Under the pieces are notes generated by a model. The model ran no database searches, was not told the origin of the DNA, and worked only from the letters and a program-made list of their open reading frames with translations. Below are positions 1 through 7,242 of a stretch of DNA of 61,776 bases, in pieces. Positions within the stretch are counted from its first letter, which is position 1; the number at the start of each line of letters is the position of its first letter. The translations under genes were made by a program, and so were the position numbers. Origin of the DNA: a virus. The DNA lies in the IMG/VR virus record IMGVR_UViG_3300030333_002148, positions 1 through 61,776 of that record; one strand, written 5' to 3'.

Positions 1-203
1 GTGGGGAATATAAATGTATTCAACAACGAGCAAGAACTGCGATTATAGAAGATGGTAAAGAAATATCATTTTCATACCATAGAACATCATTTATGCCAGA
101 TGCTGATGTAAGTGGCGAATCTGATGAGGTAAAAGCATTAGCTGATACACTATGGACAGATGATGTTAAAAAAGCGTATGAAGATAGCAAAAAATCAGAA
201 TAA
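1..203 (+). CDS. 3' end of an unidentified phage gene (partial)
   Basis: An open frame runs from the window edge (codons from base 3) to TAA at 201-203 and gives 66 residues, ending in a charged tail (KKAYEDSKKSE). It contains RTAIIEDGKEISFSYHR and an acidic stretch. I do not recognise the family. It occupies the place that the 109-residue gene at 57562-57891 holds before the second copy of the cassette, but the two proteins do not look alike, so the left border of the duplication lies just after this gene. The start is outside the window. Confidence 0.7.
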   Translation, partial: GEYKCIQQRARTAIIEDGKEISFSYHRTSFMPDADVSGESDEVKALADTLWTDDVKKAYEDSKKSE

Positions 204-229
204 TTAACTAACTAACAAGGAGTCAAATA

Positions 230-508
230 ATGGCGAAAAAAGAAAAAGAACAAAAGCCAGTCTTGAATCTTGATGGAGAAGAATATATCATCGAGGATAT
301 GACTGATTCACAAAAAGAACTTGCAGGTCAGGTTGCATTAAACCAAGACCATGTAAGAGATGTACAAAACAAGCTAAATACAAATGCTTTCATAAGACAA
401 CAATTAGTTGAATGTGAAAAGGTATTTGTAGAGAAGTTTCAAAAAGGTTTAGCAGAGCTTAAGAAAGCTCTAGAACCTGAAGTTGTTGAGGCTGAAGTAG
501 AAGCATGA
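230..508 (+). CDS. Small charged protein, first gene of lysis cassette (copy 1)
   Basis: This 92-residue soluble protein starts at an ATG with AAGGAG about 7 bases upstream and overlaps the next gene by ATGA. It begins MAKKEKEQKPVLNLDGEEY, continues with the conserved block IEDMTD, and ends in an acidic, probably helical tail. The first 27 or so residues are almost identical to the protein at 57913-58140, while the C-terminal half differs in length and sequence. No enzyme motif is visible. Its place at the head of the membrane-protein cassette suggests co-translation with the HeH-domain protein. Function unknown. Confidence 0.8.
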   Translation: MAKKEKEQKPVLNLDGEEYIIEDMTDSQKELAGQVALNQDHVRDVQNKLNTNAFIRQQLVECEKVFVEKFQKGLAELKKALEPEVVEAEVEA

Positions 509-954
509 TTGTAAGAAGGTGTAGTCAGGGTCATCGAGTAAGACTCCATAGAAATACAACCCCCGGTGCAACCCGTGTAAAGACATATCCAGATGGAACG
601 AAAGAGACTCTGGCTTATCCTTCGTCTTATGATTATTTTGTAGATGTAGATGGAACTGTAGCGAAGAAAAGCAATAGTTTTAAAGTTGCTGAAGAATTTT
701 ATGTATCAGAATGTGCAAAAAAGCATGGTGATGGACATGGTAGATTGATAGTAGGAGGTCATCATATAATAAATGGTGTCGCTACAAGTCAAGCAGATTA
801 TCCTACTGATGCAAATACGAAAGCAGAAATACAAGATTTTTATGATAAACGAGGAATCTCATATGGTTCTAGTGAAACTAAATCGGAATTATTATCAAGA
901 ATAGTCTCTCAATACAAAGGTACTGAAGAAGTATCTAAACATTTAAAATTATGA
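505..954 (+). CDS. HeH/SAP-like domain protein (copy 1)
   Basis: This protein has 149 residues. The N-terminal 100 residues are basic and beta-rich (MIVRRCSQGHRVRLHRN) and include a histidine-rich stretch (VGGHHIING). Residues about 106-133 (IQDFYDKRGISYGSSETKSE then LLSRI) match the helix-extended-helix pattern of the HeH/LEM/SAP group, common near the C-terminus of phage structural or DNA-binding proteins. The paralogue at 58137-58586 has the same length and is highly similar throughout, the HeH segment being nearly identical. It overlaps both neighbours by 4 bases. A virion or nucleic-acid binding role is possible, but nothing here decides it. Confidence 0.8.
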   Translation: MIVRRCSQGHRVRLHRNTTPGATRVKTYPDGTKETLAYPSSYDYFVDVDGTVAKKSNSFKVAEEFYVSECAKKHGDGHGRLIVGGHHIINGVATSQADYPTDANTKAEIQDFYDKRGISYGSSETKSELLSRIVSQYKGTEEVSKHLKL

Positions 955-1208
955 CATTACAAGAAGCATATCGTTCTCAAAATCAAATTAAAGAACATAG
1001 ACAAGAGAAAAAACTTATTGTTAGCGTTCCTGAACTAACTCATTTAGTTAGGCATTTAGACTTATTGTATTCTGAATTACTTAAAAAGAAAGAAGATAAA
1101 CAACACGAAGGACAACCTATGGTAGAAATTCTTGGAAGACCATATATTCAAACTAGAAGTTGGTTTAACCCAGGTCAAGGTATTAAACAATCAGCGGCGG
1201 TTCAATAA
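951..1208 (+). CDS. Hypothetical 85-residue protein
   Basis: The gene starts at an ATG overlapping the previous stop (ATGA) and ends in TAATG, shared with the next start. The first half is strongly helical and charged (EAYRSQNQIKEHRQEKK); the second half contains a GRPYIQTRSWFNPGQG segment. No membrane segment is seen. It has no counterpart in the second cassette copy, where a different 106-residue gene takes its place. Function unknown. Confidence 0.7.
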   Translation: MTLQEAYRSQNQIKEHRQEKKLIVSVPELTHLVRHLDLLYSELLKKKEDKQHEGQPMVEILGRPYIQTRSWFNPGQGIKQSAAVQ

Positions 1209-1498
1209 TGGATAATCCTATAGCAAAATTAGTAGCATGGCAACAAAGAACAGGTCAGTTAGATAGTTGGACATCTTATCATTTAGCTGCTGGTGCATTT
1301 TTATGTAAGATATTTCAATGGTTACATTGGAGTGATTTTTGGTGTGTATTTGCAGTATTTATCATTGGAGTACTGTGGGAGGTCTTTGAATGGATAATTG
1401 AAGATTGGAGGCCCTATGGTTCTAAAAAGAATTGGGCCTATAACACAGCTTCAGATTTATTTGTTGAAACTGCAATAGCATGGTGGATGGTTCTATGA
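1208..1498 (+). CDS. Multi-pass membrane protein, VanZ/YfiM-like, candidate lysis protein
   Basis: This 96-residue protein has about three hydrophobic segments (near residues 24-40, 44-62 and 83-96). Between the second and third lies a polar stretch with GVLWEVFEWIIEDWR and YNTASDLFVE. The glycine/glutamate after a helix followed by an Asn/Asp-containing loop recalls small VanZ/YfiM-like membrane proteins. It lies just upstream of a lipoprotein and membrane-anchored coiled-coil proteins and close to an endolysin, so a holin role is a reasonable inference. It is absent from the second cassette copy. Confidence 0.7.
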   Translation: MDNPIAKLVAWQQRTGQLDSWTSYHLAAGAFLCKIFQWLHWSDFWCVFAVFIIGVLWEVFEWIIEDWRPYGSKKNWAYNTASDLFVETAIAWWMVL

Positions 1499-1578
1499 TA
1501 ATAACAAATGAAATAGATTATGAAATATCAACATCTTATAATATTACTGTTAATTATATTTATATTGACAGGGTGTGA
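1495..1578 (+). CDS. Tiny ORF overlapping the lipoprotein in another frame (copy 1)
   Basis: The 27-residue frame begins with an ATG overlapping the previous stop (ATGA) and ends at TGA 1576-1578. It shares 59 bases with the lipoprotein gene in a different frame. Its translation contains TSYNITVNYIYID, and the equivalent ORF at 59017-59112 gives TSYNIPINYVYID, so this frame is kept in both copies although the DNA has diverged. It could be a real minigene, or a leader that couples translation of the lipoprotein. The conservation is what supports it. Confidence 0.45.
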   Translation: MIITNEIDYEISTSYNITVNYIYIDRV

Positions 1579-1615
1579 TTCTGGATGGTCAGTCTGTGGC
1601 TGGGAGGTTAAGTGA
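1520..1615 (+). CDS. Small lipoprotein, candidate outer-membrane spanin (copy 1)
   Basis: This is a 31-residue protein with a lysine-containing start, a hydrophobic core (LIILLLIIFIL) and the lipobox LTGC with the acylated cysteine at residue 19. The predicted mature peptide of 13 residues (CDSGWSVCGWEVK) is identical in the copy at 59048-59164 although the signal peptides differ. In phage lysis, small outer-membrane lipoproteins act as o-spanins with an inner-membrane coiled-coil partner, and the next gene fits that partner. The mature part is unusually short for an o-spanin. The stop overlaps the GTG start of the next gene. Confidence 0.75.
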   Translation: MKYQHLIILLLIIFILTGCDSGWSVCGWEVK

Positions 1616-1911
1616 GTGGTAAACCAGAAACAGCAAGGTCATATAGGGGTGCGGTTGTTGATGACAATGCCATCATTAGCATTAATATTAAATGGTTATT
1701 GCAATCAGCCGTGGTTATTGCTGGCCTTGTGTACTCGTATTACTCAGTTATTCAAAGAATTACAGAGCTAGAAAGAAAGATGTCTGATGCTAATACAACT
1801 ATTACAGAACTTGTTGAAAAGCATATTGTAGAAGAGCAACAGAGATACGAAGAAATGGAAGAAGAATTAAAATGGTACCAAAAACTAACAAATAAAAAGA
1901 AGAAGAAGTAA
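1612..1911 (+). CDS. Membrane-anchored coiled-coil protein, candidate i-spanin (copy 1)
   Basis: This 99-residue protein starts at GTG 1612, overlapping the lipoprotein stop. It has a polar N-terminus of about 25 residues, one hydrophobic segment near residues 28-47, then a long charged helix (ITELVEKHIVEEQQRYEEME) and a lysine-rich end (NKKKKK). This layout fits an inner-membrane spanin, with the lipoprotein as partner. The protein at 59161-59460 has the same length and layout, with the helix and basic tail most conserved. The first of a series of short membrane/coiled-coil genes. Confidence 0.75.
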   Translation: MSGKPETARSYRGAVVDDNAIISINIKWLLQSAVVIAGLVYSYYSVIQRITELERKMSDANTTITELVEKHIVEEQQRYEEMEEELKWYQKLTNKKKKK

Positions 1912-2228
1912 TGGATTTCATGGCATTATATGGCGAAGCTGGAATGATAGGCGTTGTTGGAGCAATGTTTGTATATCTTGTTGTATCTTTATCTAATAAA
2001 TCAGCAAAGCAACAAGAAACATTAGAAAATTTAAAAGTTGAGAATAAAGGTCAAAGTGAAACATTAGAGAATATGGAAGGCATGGTAATAAAACTTATCA
2101 ACAGGTGGAACCAATCAGATGACAAACTGGATAGAAAGTTTGATGCTATTACTAAAGAAATAAATGACCTTGATAATCAAGTATCAGAATTAAAAGGTTC
2201 TATGAGCAGAATCAATGGCAGACACTAA
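1911..2228 (+). CDS. Single-TM coiled-coil protein, holin-like (copy 1)
   Basis: The 105-residue protein has a hydrophobic segment near residues 10-27 (GMIGVVGAMFVYLVVSL) followed by about 75 residues of charged helix. A short outside N-terminus, one membrane span and a coiled coil recalls BhlA/UviB-type holin-like proteins. The copy at 59460-59777 differs at only about five residues, although the DNA has many synonymous changes, so selection on the protein is strong. It overlaps the next gene by 14 bases in another frame. Confidence 0.75.
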   Translation: MDFMALYGEAGMIGVVGAMFVYLVVSLSNKSAKQQETLENLKVENKGQSETLENMEGMVIKLINRWNQSDDKLDRKFDAITKEINDLDNQVSELKGSMSRINGRH

Positions 2229-2502
2229 ACCTATATCAGATTCAAGTAGTCTTAATATTTCACTTCCAATGTTATTCCAAGCTATTGGATTAATTGGGGC
2301 TATGGTGTGGGGATATGGAGAATTGAACTCAAGAATATCTTTTTTAGAATATCAGGTAAGTATTAATGAAGAACATATTAGTAGACTAGAAGAAGATGCT
2401 AAAGCAAATCAAAATGCAGAAATACCAGCCGATATTAAACAAAATCAAAGAATTGAATATCTTGAAAAAGAAGTAGATAGATTAAGAAGTGCAGGGACTT
2501 AA
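2215..2502 (+). CDS. Single-TM coiled-coil protein, 95 residues
   Basis: After a polar N-terminus of about 15 residues there is a hydrophobic segment (LPMLFQAIGLIGAMVWGYGE), then a glutamate-rich heptad-like helix to the end (IEYLEKEVDRLRS). The layout repeats that of the two preceding proteins and the next one, as if the array arose by duplication. The second cassette copy has no equivalent: there the 105-residue protein is followed directly by the homologue of the 62-residue protein. A role in the membrane during lysis is inferred from context only. Confidence 0.7.
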   Translation: MADTKPISDSSSLNISLPMLFQAIGLIGAMVWGYGELNSRISFLEYQVSINEEHISRLEEDAKANQNAEIPADIKQNQRIEYLEKEVDRLRSAGT

Positions 2503-2677
2503 AATAGATATGAAGTTTGCAATTAATATAATTAGCTTATTGGGTGCTATAGCTTGGGGGTGGTATCAAATGGAATTAAGAGTCCAGGCTTTAGAAATGA
2601 AAATTGAGCATAATGAAAAAATGGCAAAGCTTAGAGATGAGATAATGGAAATAAAGAGTGTTAAAGATGGATTATGA
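2489..2677 (+). CDS. Small TM coiled-coil protein (copy 1)
   Basis: This 62-residue protein starts at GTG 2489 inside the previous gene; an ATG at 2510 is the alternative. The core KFAINIISLLGAIAWGWYQM is a single membrane span followed by a short charged helix (ALEMKIEHNEKMAKLRDEI). The counterpart at 59764-59961 uses an ATG at the position of this GTG and keeps the KIDMKFAINIISLLGAIAW segment unchanged, which favours the longer start. Probable membrane component of the lysis cassette. Confidence 0.7.
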   Translation: MQGLKIDMKFAINIISLLGAIAWGWYQMELRVQALEMKIEHNEKMAKLRDEIMEIKSVKDGL

Positions 2678-2870
2678 TCCCATAGATAAATATAGATATG
2701 ATGTTAAGGAAAGACTTGCTAGAATAGAATCAATTCTAAATAGGGAGTTACCTGATATAAAAGAACAATTAAAGATATCAAATGGTAGAACAAGGGCATT
2801 AGAGAACTGGCGTAGTTATATGTTAGGTGGTATGGCTTTATTAACGGTTTTATTTGGAATTATAAAATAA
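2667..2870 (+). CDS. C-terminally anchored coiled-coil protein
   Basis: The 67-residue frame from ATG 2667 (GTG 2658 would add three residues) begins with an acidic helix and ends with one hydrophobic segment (YMLGGMALLTVLFGIIK). The order is the reverse of the preceding genes: coiled coil first, membrane anchor last. The sequence before the anchor, ISNGRTRALENWR, is typical of small tail-anchored phage proteins found in lysis clusters. It has no clear equivalent in the second cassette copy, where a 49-residue membrane protein follows instead. Confidence 0.65.
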   Translation: MDYDPIDKYRYDVKERLARIESILNRELPDIKEQLKISNGRTRALENWRSYMLGGMALLTVLFGIIK

Positions 2871-2879
2871 GGAGAAAAC

Positions 2880-3107
2880 ATGGATATTAAATCAATGTTG
2901 GTTAGATTAGCTGAAGAACAAGCAGAAAAAATGCAAGAAGAAGCTGTAAAGCATTTAGGTTCTGAAGAAATGACAGAAAAGATTGCAACTGCGATCAATA
3001 AAAGAGTTGACATACCATTTGTTAGTGAAGATAAAGAACAGATCTTCTTTGAGAAGGTAGTTGACGTGGTAACAGATGTTCTTGAAGGTTTGTTTAAAGG
3101 TAAATAA
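2880..3107 (+). CDS. Hypothetical 75-residue helical protein
   Basis: The ATG at 2880 is preceded by AAGGAG. The protein is mostly helical and charged (LAEEQAEKMQEEAVKHL) and ends in a more hydrophobic helix (VVDVVTDVLEGLFKGK). No membrane span or motif is evident. In the second cassette the slot just before the endolysin is taken by a 52-residue protein (60332-60490) that also ends in an acidic helix, but I cannot show homology. The stop overlaps the next ATG (TAATG). Confidence 0.65.
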   Translation: MDIKSMLVRLAEEQAEKMQEEAVKHLGSEEMTEKIATAINKRVDIPFVSEDKEQIFFEKVVDVVTDVLEGLFKGK

Positions 3108-3223
3108 TGCCACAAGGTAAAGGTACATACGGATCCCAAGTAGGTAGACCATCAAAAAAAAGGAGTTCAAATGCCAAGGTTCGGAAAAAGAAGTCGAACA
3201 AGACTAAAAGGCGTAGACGCTAG
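3107..3223 (+). CDS. Basic micro-protein overlapping the endolysin start
   Basis: A 38-residue ORF from ATG 3107, coupled to the previous stop by TAATG, to TAG 3221-3223. It starts MPQGKGTYGSQVGRPSKKR and then becomes almost entirely Lys/Arg (KVRKKKSNKTKRRRR). The N-terminal GKGTYGS-GRP pattern resembles short ORFs I associate with other phage genomes (recollection, not a search). The last 53 bases overlap the endolysin gene in a different frame and supply the Lys/Arg-rich tail. The second cassette copy lacks it. Possibly nucleic-acid binding; uncertain. Confidence 0.5.
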   Translation: MPQGKGTYGSQVGRPSKKRSSNAKVRKKKSNKTKRRRR

Positions 3224-3551
3224 ATTAGTTAATGTATTGAATGAGTTAATAAAGATAATGGATGTGACCATTATTGAAGGATTACGGAGTAAGGAGCGGC
3301 AGCAGGAATTATTAGCACAGGGGAAAACTAAAGTAAAGTATTCCAAACACATGGAAGGAAAAGCTGTTGATCTCGCTCCTTACCCGATAGACTGGAACGA
3401 TAGAGAACGCTTTCATTACATGGGTGGCATGGTAAGAGGTATAGGACATGCACTAGGTTTAAAGATCCGTTGGGGTGGAGACTGGGATTCTGATGGAGAA
3501 ATAAAAGATAATAAGTTTGATGATCTAGTCCATGTAGAGATACGAGATTAA
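3171..3551 (+). CDS. M15-family peptidoglycan peptidase, endolysin (copy 1)
   Basis: This 126-residue protein matches the VanY/L-Ala-D-Glu peptidase (M15) fold. Predicted zinc ligands are His60 and Asp67 in SKHMEGKAVD and His121 in HVEI, with WGGDW at 101-105 before the last ligand. It would cut the peptide part of peptidoglycan at lysis. There is no signal peptide, so release would need the membrane proteins upstream. AAGGAG lies 7-8 bases before the ATG. The copy at 60490-60870 has the same length with roughly 20 substitutions and all three ligands kept. It overlaps the metallophosphoesterase start by one base (TAATG). Confidence 0.92.
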   Translation: MPRFGKRSRTRLKGVDARLVNVLNELIKIMDVTIIEGLRSKERQQELLAQGKTKVKYSKHMEGKAVDLAPYPIDWNDRERFHYMGGMVRGIGHALGLKIRWGGDWDSDGEIKDNKFDDLVHVEIRD

Positions 3552-4618
3552 TGCCTGGAGAAGATTTCACCAGGGACAACGATGACAATCTCATCGCATG
3601 CCCTAGGTGCAAAGGGAGATCTCTTAGACGAGATGGGTGGAGTTATTATAAGAATAGTAAAAAACAGCAATGGTATTGCAATACTTGCTATAGAAAAACA
3701 CTAAAACCTGAAATAATAGAATCCTCTCCTTTTACGGTTGAGGATAAAGATCCAGATGACATGCCTATTGAAGAGCTTATTGCTCATAGGAAGAAGAAGT
3801 ACGATTACAAGAAGTCATCTAAAGAAACAAGAAGGTTAGTCAATATAAATATAGAGTCAGATGGGCCAATAGGTATAGCTCATTTTGGCGATCCCCATGT
3901 TGATGATGATGGGACAGATCTATCTCAGATCATAATGTTCATGGATGTTATAAACAATACAGAAGGTATGTATGCTGGTAATCTTGGCGACATACAGAAT
4001 AATTGGATAGGAAGATTAGCTGCATTATATGGACAGCAATCCACTTCTGCTAAAGAATCCTGGAGACTTACTGAATACTTTGTAAATAAGCTTAATTGGC
4101 TCTATTTGGTAGCAGGAAACCACGATGTCTGGTCAGGTGATGGTGATCCCCTAGAATTCATAATGCGTGATCATAAAGGGCTATATGAGCGTTGGGGGGC
4201 AAGAATGAACCTAAGGTTCCCAAATGGTCAAGAGATAAGAATAAATGCAAGGCACACTTTCAAGGGTAACTCTATGTGGAATACTGCTCATGGTGTAGCC
4301 AAAGCTGCTCAAATGGGTTGGAAAGACCATATTCTTACTTGTGGTCATACTCATGTTTCAGGATATCAAGTATTGAAAGATCCAGCATCAGGTCTTATAA
4401 GTCACGCATTGCAAGTAGCATCATTCAAGATAATGGATAACTATGCAGACAAATTAGGATTAGATGATAAGAATATATTCAACTGTCCTGTTACAATAGT
4501 TGATCCACAATATGATCATGATGATAACCGACTTATAACGACAATTTTTAATCCCATTGAAGCTTCAGAGTATTTAACTTATAAGCGAAAAAAATGGAAA
4601 AAATCAAGTAAAAAATAA
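3551..4618 (+). CDS. Zinc-ribbon metallophosphoesterase
   Basis: This 355-residue protein has two parts. Residues 15-50 form a zinc ribbon (CPRC at 17-20 and CNTC at 43-46), similar to ribbons of InsA-type transposases. From about residue 105 it carries calcineurin-like phosphoesterase motifs: GDPHVDDDG, GDIQNN, GNHDVW (189-194) and GHTH near residue 265, i.e. the full two-metal site. A phosphodiesterase or phosphatase acting on nucleic acid or nucleotides is likely; the substrate is unknown. It lies between endolysin and tail nozzle in a late operon, and is missing at the matching place in the second cassette, where the endolysin abuts the nozzle gene directly. Confidence 0.88.
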   Translation: MPGEDFTRDNDDNLIACPRCKGRSLRRDGWSYYKNSKKQQWYCNTCYRKTLKPEIIESSPFTVEDKDPDDMPIEELIAHRKKKYDYKKSSKETRRLVNINIESDGPIGIAHFGDPHVDDDGTDLSQIIMFMDVINNTEGMYAGNLGDIQNNWIGRLAALYGQQSTSAKESWRLTEYFVNKLNWLYLVAGNHDVWSGDGDPLEFIMRDHKGLYERWGARMNLRFPNGQEIRINARHTFKGNSMWNTAHGVAKAAQMGWKDHILTCGHTHVSGYQVLKDPASGLISHALQVASFKIMDNYADKLGLDDKNIFNCPVTIVDPQYDHDDNRLITTIFNPIEASEYLTYKRKKWKKSSKK

Positions 4619-4620
4619 CA

Positions 4621-7242
4621 ATGCCTAAACAAGTTTGGAAAATAGAACGATTTGAAGGTGGATTAAATACAAATTCTGACCCCAGAGATCTTAAGGATAA
4701 TGAATTGGTTGCTGCTACTGATGCAATGGTGGATAAGATGGGCAGGGTAACTGTTATGGGTACCGGTAAAACAGTGGCTGGAGTCTTAAATGATACCAGT
4801 CAAACATATACTTCAAATGAAGGTTATGGACTTTTTTACTTTCCACATGATCGTAGAGGTGCTCAAGTACAGGGCAGTGATTTTACAGGCAGTCATACAG
4901 GTAGCAGTAATAATAGTTCGCTTACAGATAGTAGTGCATCTTTTCCAACTGATGCACTGATAGGCTTTACTATAAATAATACTACAGATGGTAGCAGTGG
5001 AACTATTACTGACAATACTCAAACGGGAGTTACAGCAACATTATCTGGAGGAACTGATGATGATTGGGATGGAGGTGATGCATACACTATAACTAATGCA
5101 CCTGAAACTGGTGATAATTATTTATTACTTGCAGACTGTGGTAGTGCTGCGAATATAGATGTTTATAGTGATGCATCTAATGTTTGGGAATCTGCAAGAA
5201 TAGATCTTGGTAGTACTACGGGAATGAAACCTTGTTTTTATATGGCTGATGGAAATTTAAGAATTAGCGATGGAGCTTTTGGAGCTACAAATAGAAATAA
5301 ATGGTTTGGACATATACAGGCTACACATTTTAGTGGTATATCTCCTGAGGGGACTACTGATTCATATGATAGATGGTATACTAGAAACCTAGATCTTGCT
5401 GCTCCAACTAGAGGTATTAGTGGGATAGCCGTAGCATTTACTGATACTACTACAGCTTTAGGCGATTCAACAATATACATAGAAGGAGTTAATCTAGCTG
5501 GGGGAGGAGCTTCTACTTGGTTTGCTAATTTTGATATTGATAATCAATCGTATATTGCTGTATCTACGACTGGAAGTGAAAATGCAAGGATCATAACTGA
5601 GGTTCATAGCGGTAACAACGATTTTTTAACCGAAGATAATAGCGGTGATTGGGCTGGAGAGGCTATCGAGGTCTATCCCCCTGTAGGCACAGGATGGAAT
5701 GTATATCTTAGGGATAATGCAAGTACAGTAGGAACATGGGAAGAAGGTTATTATGAAGTAGCAACTACATTTATATATCAAGGAGGTCAAGAATCTAAAA
5801 TATTTACACCACACCGATCATTAACAAGAGGAGAGCAAATGGCGGGTGGTAACTCATGGGATGTTAAAATATTTGCAACATCTCCATATGATCCTTTTAT
5901 AATTGGGGGAAGAGTATATATAAGAAAAGCAGATGAGCCAGATCCTTGGGTATTATTAGCAGATATAAGCTTAGAAGAAGGAGTTCGAACAGATTTAACA
6001 TCAAATCATACAGCATGGAAATTAAGATCTTCAGATGATTCTCAGCACAATAATGCTCCTGATAATGCATATTGTTATGTTGAAATAGATGGTATTGCCA
6101 GTCCAAGTCCTTGGACATATGAAGCTATTAATGGATATGCTCCTGATGAACCAGTTGCAATAGGCTTAGTAGGTGAGGGATTTAAAACTGCCGTTGTTGC
6201 AAATAGACAAGTATATATTGGTAATGTTAAACGGACAGGAACAGATGGGGTGTTGAAAAAAGAGGGGGATGTAATGTATAAGTCAATGCCTGGAAAATTT
6301 GATACATTCCCCATTGCTAGAAAAATTGAAGCAAGTGTTCAAGATGGGGATTCAATAATAAAACTTGAAGAGTATGCAGATAGAATATTGCAGTTTAAAA
6401 GAAATAAAATGCATTTAATAAATATATCTCAAAATATTGAATTTCTAGAAGATACATTCATGCACAAAGGTGTAGCACATCCAGCAGCAGTATGTAAAAC
6501 AGATTTCGGAGTTGCCTGGGTAAATAAATTTGGTTGCTATTTTTATAATGGAGAAAAAGTTGAAAATCTTATTGAAAAACAAGGTTCTCAAATAATAGAT
6601 AGTGATACATGGGCAACTTTCACTGCAAACTCTCCAATGATAGCTTTTCTTCCAAAAAAGAGACAGTTAATTGTTGTAGATGATATGACAAGTTCTGGAG
6701 ATGGTGATATATTTTTATATGATATGGTAACATCATCGTGGGTTCAGGGCACTGCTTTATTTGAAAGCGATGGAGACCTTACAAATATAATAAATGATTG
6801 GAATGGAGATTTGATCTATGCAAATGGGAATACTCTTTATGATTGGACTTCCTCTCCAACATTAACTACAAATTTTTCATTAAAAACAAAAGATATAGAC
6901 TTTGGTCAACCAGGTATAAGAAAAAAAGTATATAGAGTGCGTATTTCTTATAAAGGAGATGCAGATTCACTCAATGTAAAGTATAGTATTAATGGCGATA
7001 CTGATACATTATATAATTTTAATGGAACAAATTCAGATGGAACTCACGATGGGAGTGCTGACGCTACTCCATTACGTGATAAAACAGATCTTACATTATG
7101 GTCTCATGCTGAATTAAAACCAGCAACATCGTCTGTTGCAAACAATATATATAGTTTTCAAATACACATGGATGGAGAGGTTGATTCTGATTTTGAGTTA
7201 AATGACATTTCAATAATTTATAGAGTAAAGAATATTAAATAA
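4621..7242 (+). CDS. Tail-nozzle-like structural protein (copy 1)
   Basis: This 873-residue, beta-rich protein has an N-terminal pattern (WKIERFEGGLNTNSDPRDL, then DNELVAATDAMVD) typical of tail tubular/nozzle or stabilisation proteins of short-tailed phages, where the GGLN segment is followed by a node of aspartates. The middle is rich in Gly, Thr, Ser and Asp, as in virion beta-propellers. No enzyme motif is seen. It begins two bases after the metallophosphoesterase stop and overlaps the next gene at TAATG. A second nozzle gene starts at 60870 with a recognisably related N-terminus but much divergence. Confidence 0.7.
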   Translation: MPKQVWKIERFEGGLNTNSDPRDLKDNELVAATDAMVDKMGRVTVMGTGKTVAGVLNDTSQTYTSNEGYGLFYFPHDRRGAQVQGSDFTGSHTGSSNNSSLTDSSASFPTDALIGFTINNTTDGSSGTITDNTQTGVTATLSGGTDDDWDGGDAYTITNAPETGDNYLLLADCGSAANIDVYSDASNVWESARIDLGSTTGMKPCFYMADGNLRISDGAFGATNRNKWFGHIQATHFSGISPEGTTDSYDRWYTRNLDLAAPTRGISGIAVAFTDTTTALGDSTIYIEGVNLAGGGASTWFANFDIDNQSYIAVSTTGSENARIITEVHSGNNDFLTEDNSGDWAGEAIEVYPPVGTGWNVYLRDNASTVGTWEEGYYEVATTFIYQGGQESKIFTPHRSLTRGEQMAGGNSWDVKIFATSPYDPFIIGGRVYIRKADEPDPWVLLADISLEEGVRTDLTSNHTAWKLRSSDDSQHNNAPDNAYCYVEIDGIASPSPWTYEAINGYAPDEPVAIGLVGEGFKTAVVANRQVYIGNVKRTGTDGVLKKEGDVMYKSMPGKFDTFPIARKIEASVQDGDSIIKLEEYADRILQFKRNKMHLINISQNIEFLEDTFMHKGVAHPAAVCKTDFGVAWVNKFGCYFYNGEKVENLIEKQGSQIIDSDTWATFTANSPMIAFLPKKRQLIVVDDMTSSGDGDIFLYDMVTSSWVQGTALFESDGDLTNIINDWNGDLIYANGNTLYDWTSSPTLTTNFSLKTKDIDFGQPGIRKKVYRVRISYKGDADSLNVKYSINGDTDTLYNFNGTNSDGTHDGSADATPLRDKTDLTLWSHAELKPATSSVANNIYSFQIHMDGEVDSDFELNDISIIYRVKNIK

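Larger units (their letters stand above)
230..4760 (+). repeat. Diverged direct duplication, copy 1
   Basis: Gene order and protein similarity match 57913-61776 for eight or more genes: small charged protein, HeH protein, tiny ORF, lipoprotein, candidate spanin, holin-like protein, small TM protein, endolysin and nozzle start. Copy 1 has additional genes (85- and 96-residue, 95-, 67-, 38-residue, metallophosphoesterase). The DNA shows many silent differences. Distance from start to start is 57,683 bases. Confidence 0.8.

Noticed and set aside
2816-3139. 107-residue ORF on the minus strand across the cassette
   Set aside because: It overlaps three consecutive plus-strand genes with good starts, and the Ser/Phe-rich composition is that of a shadow frame.
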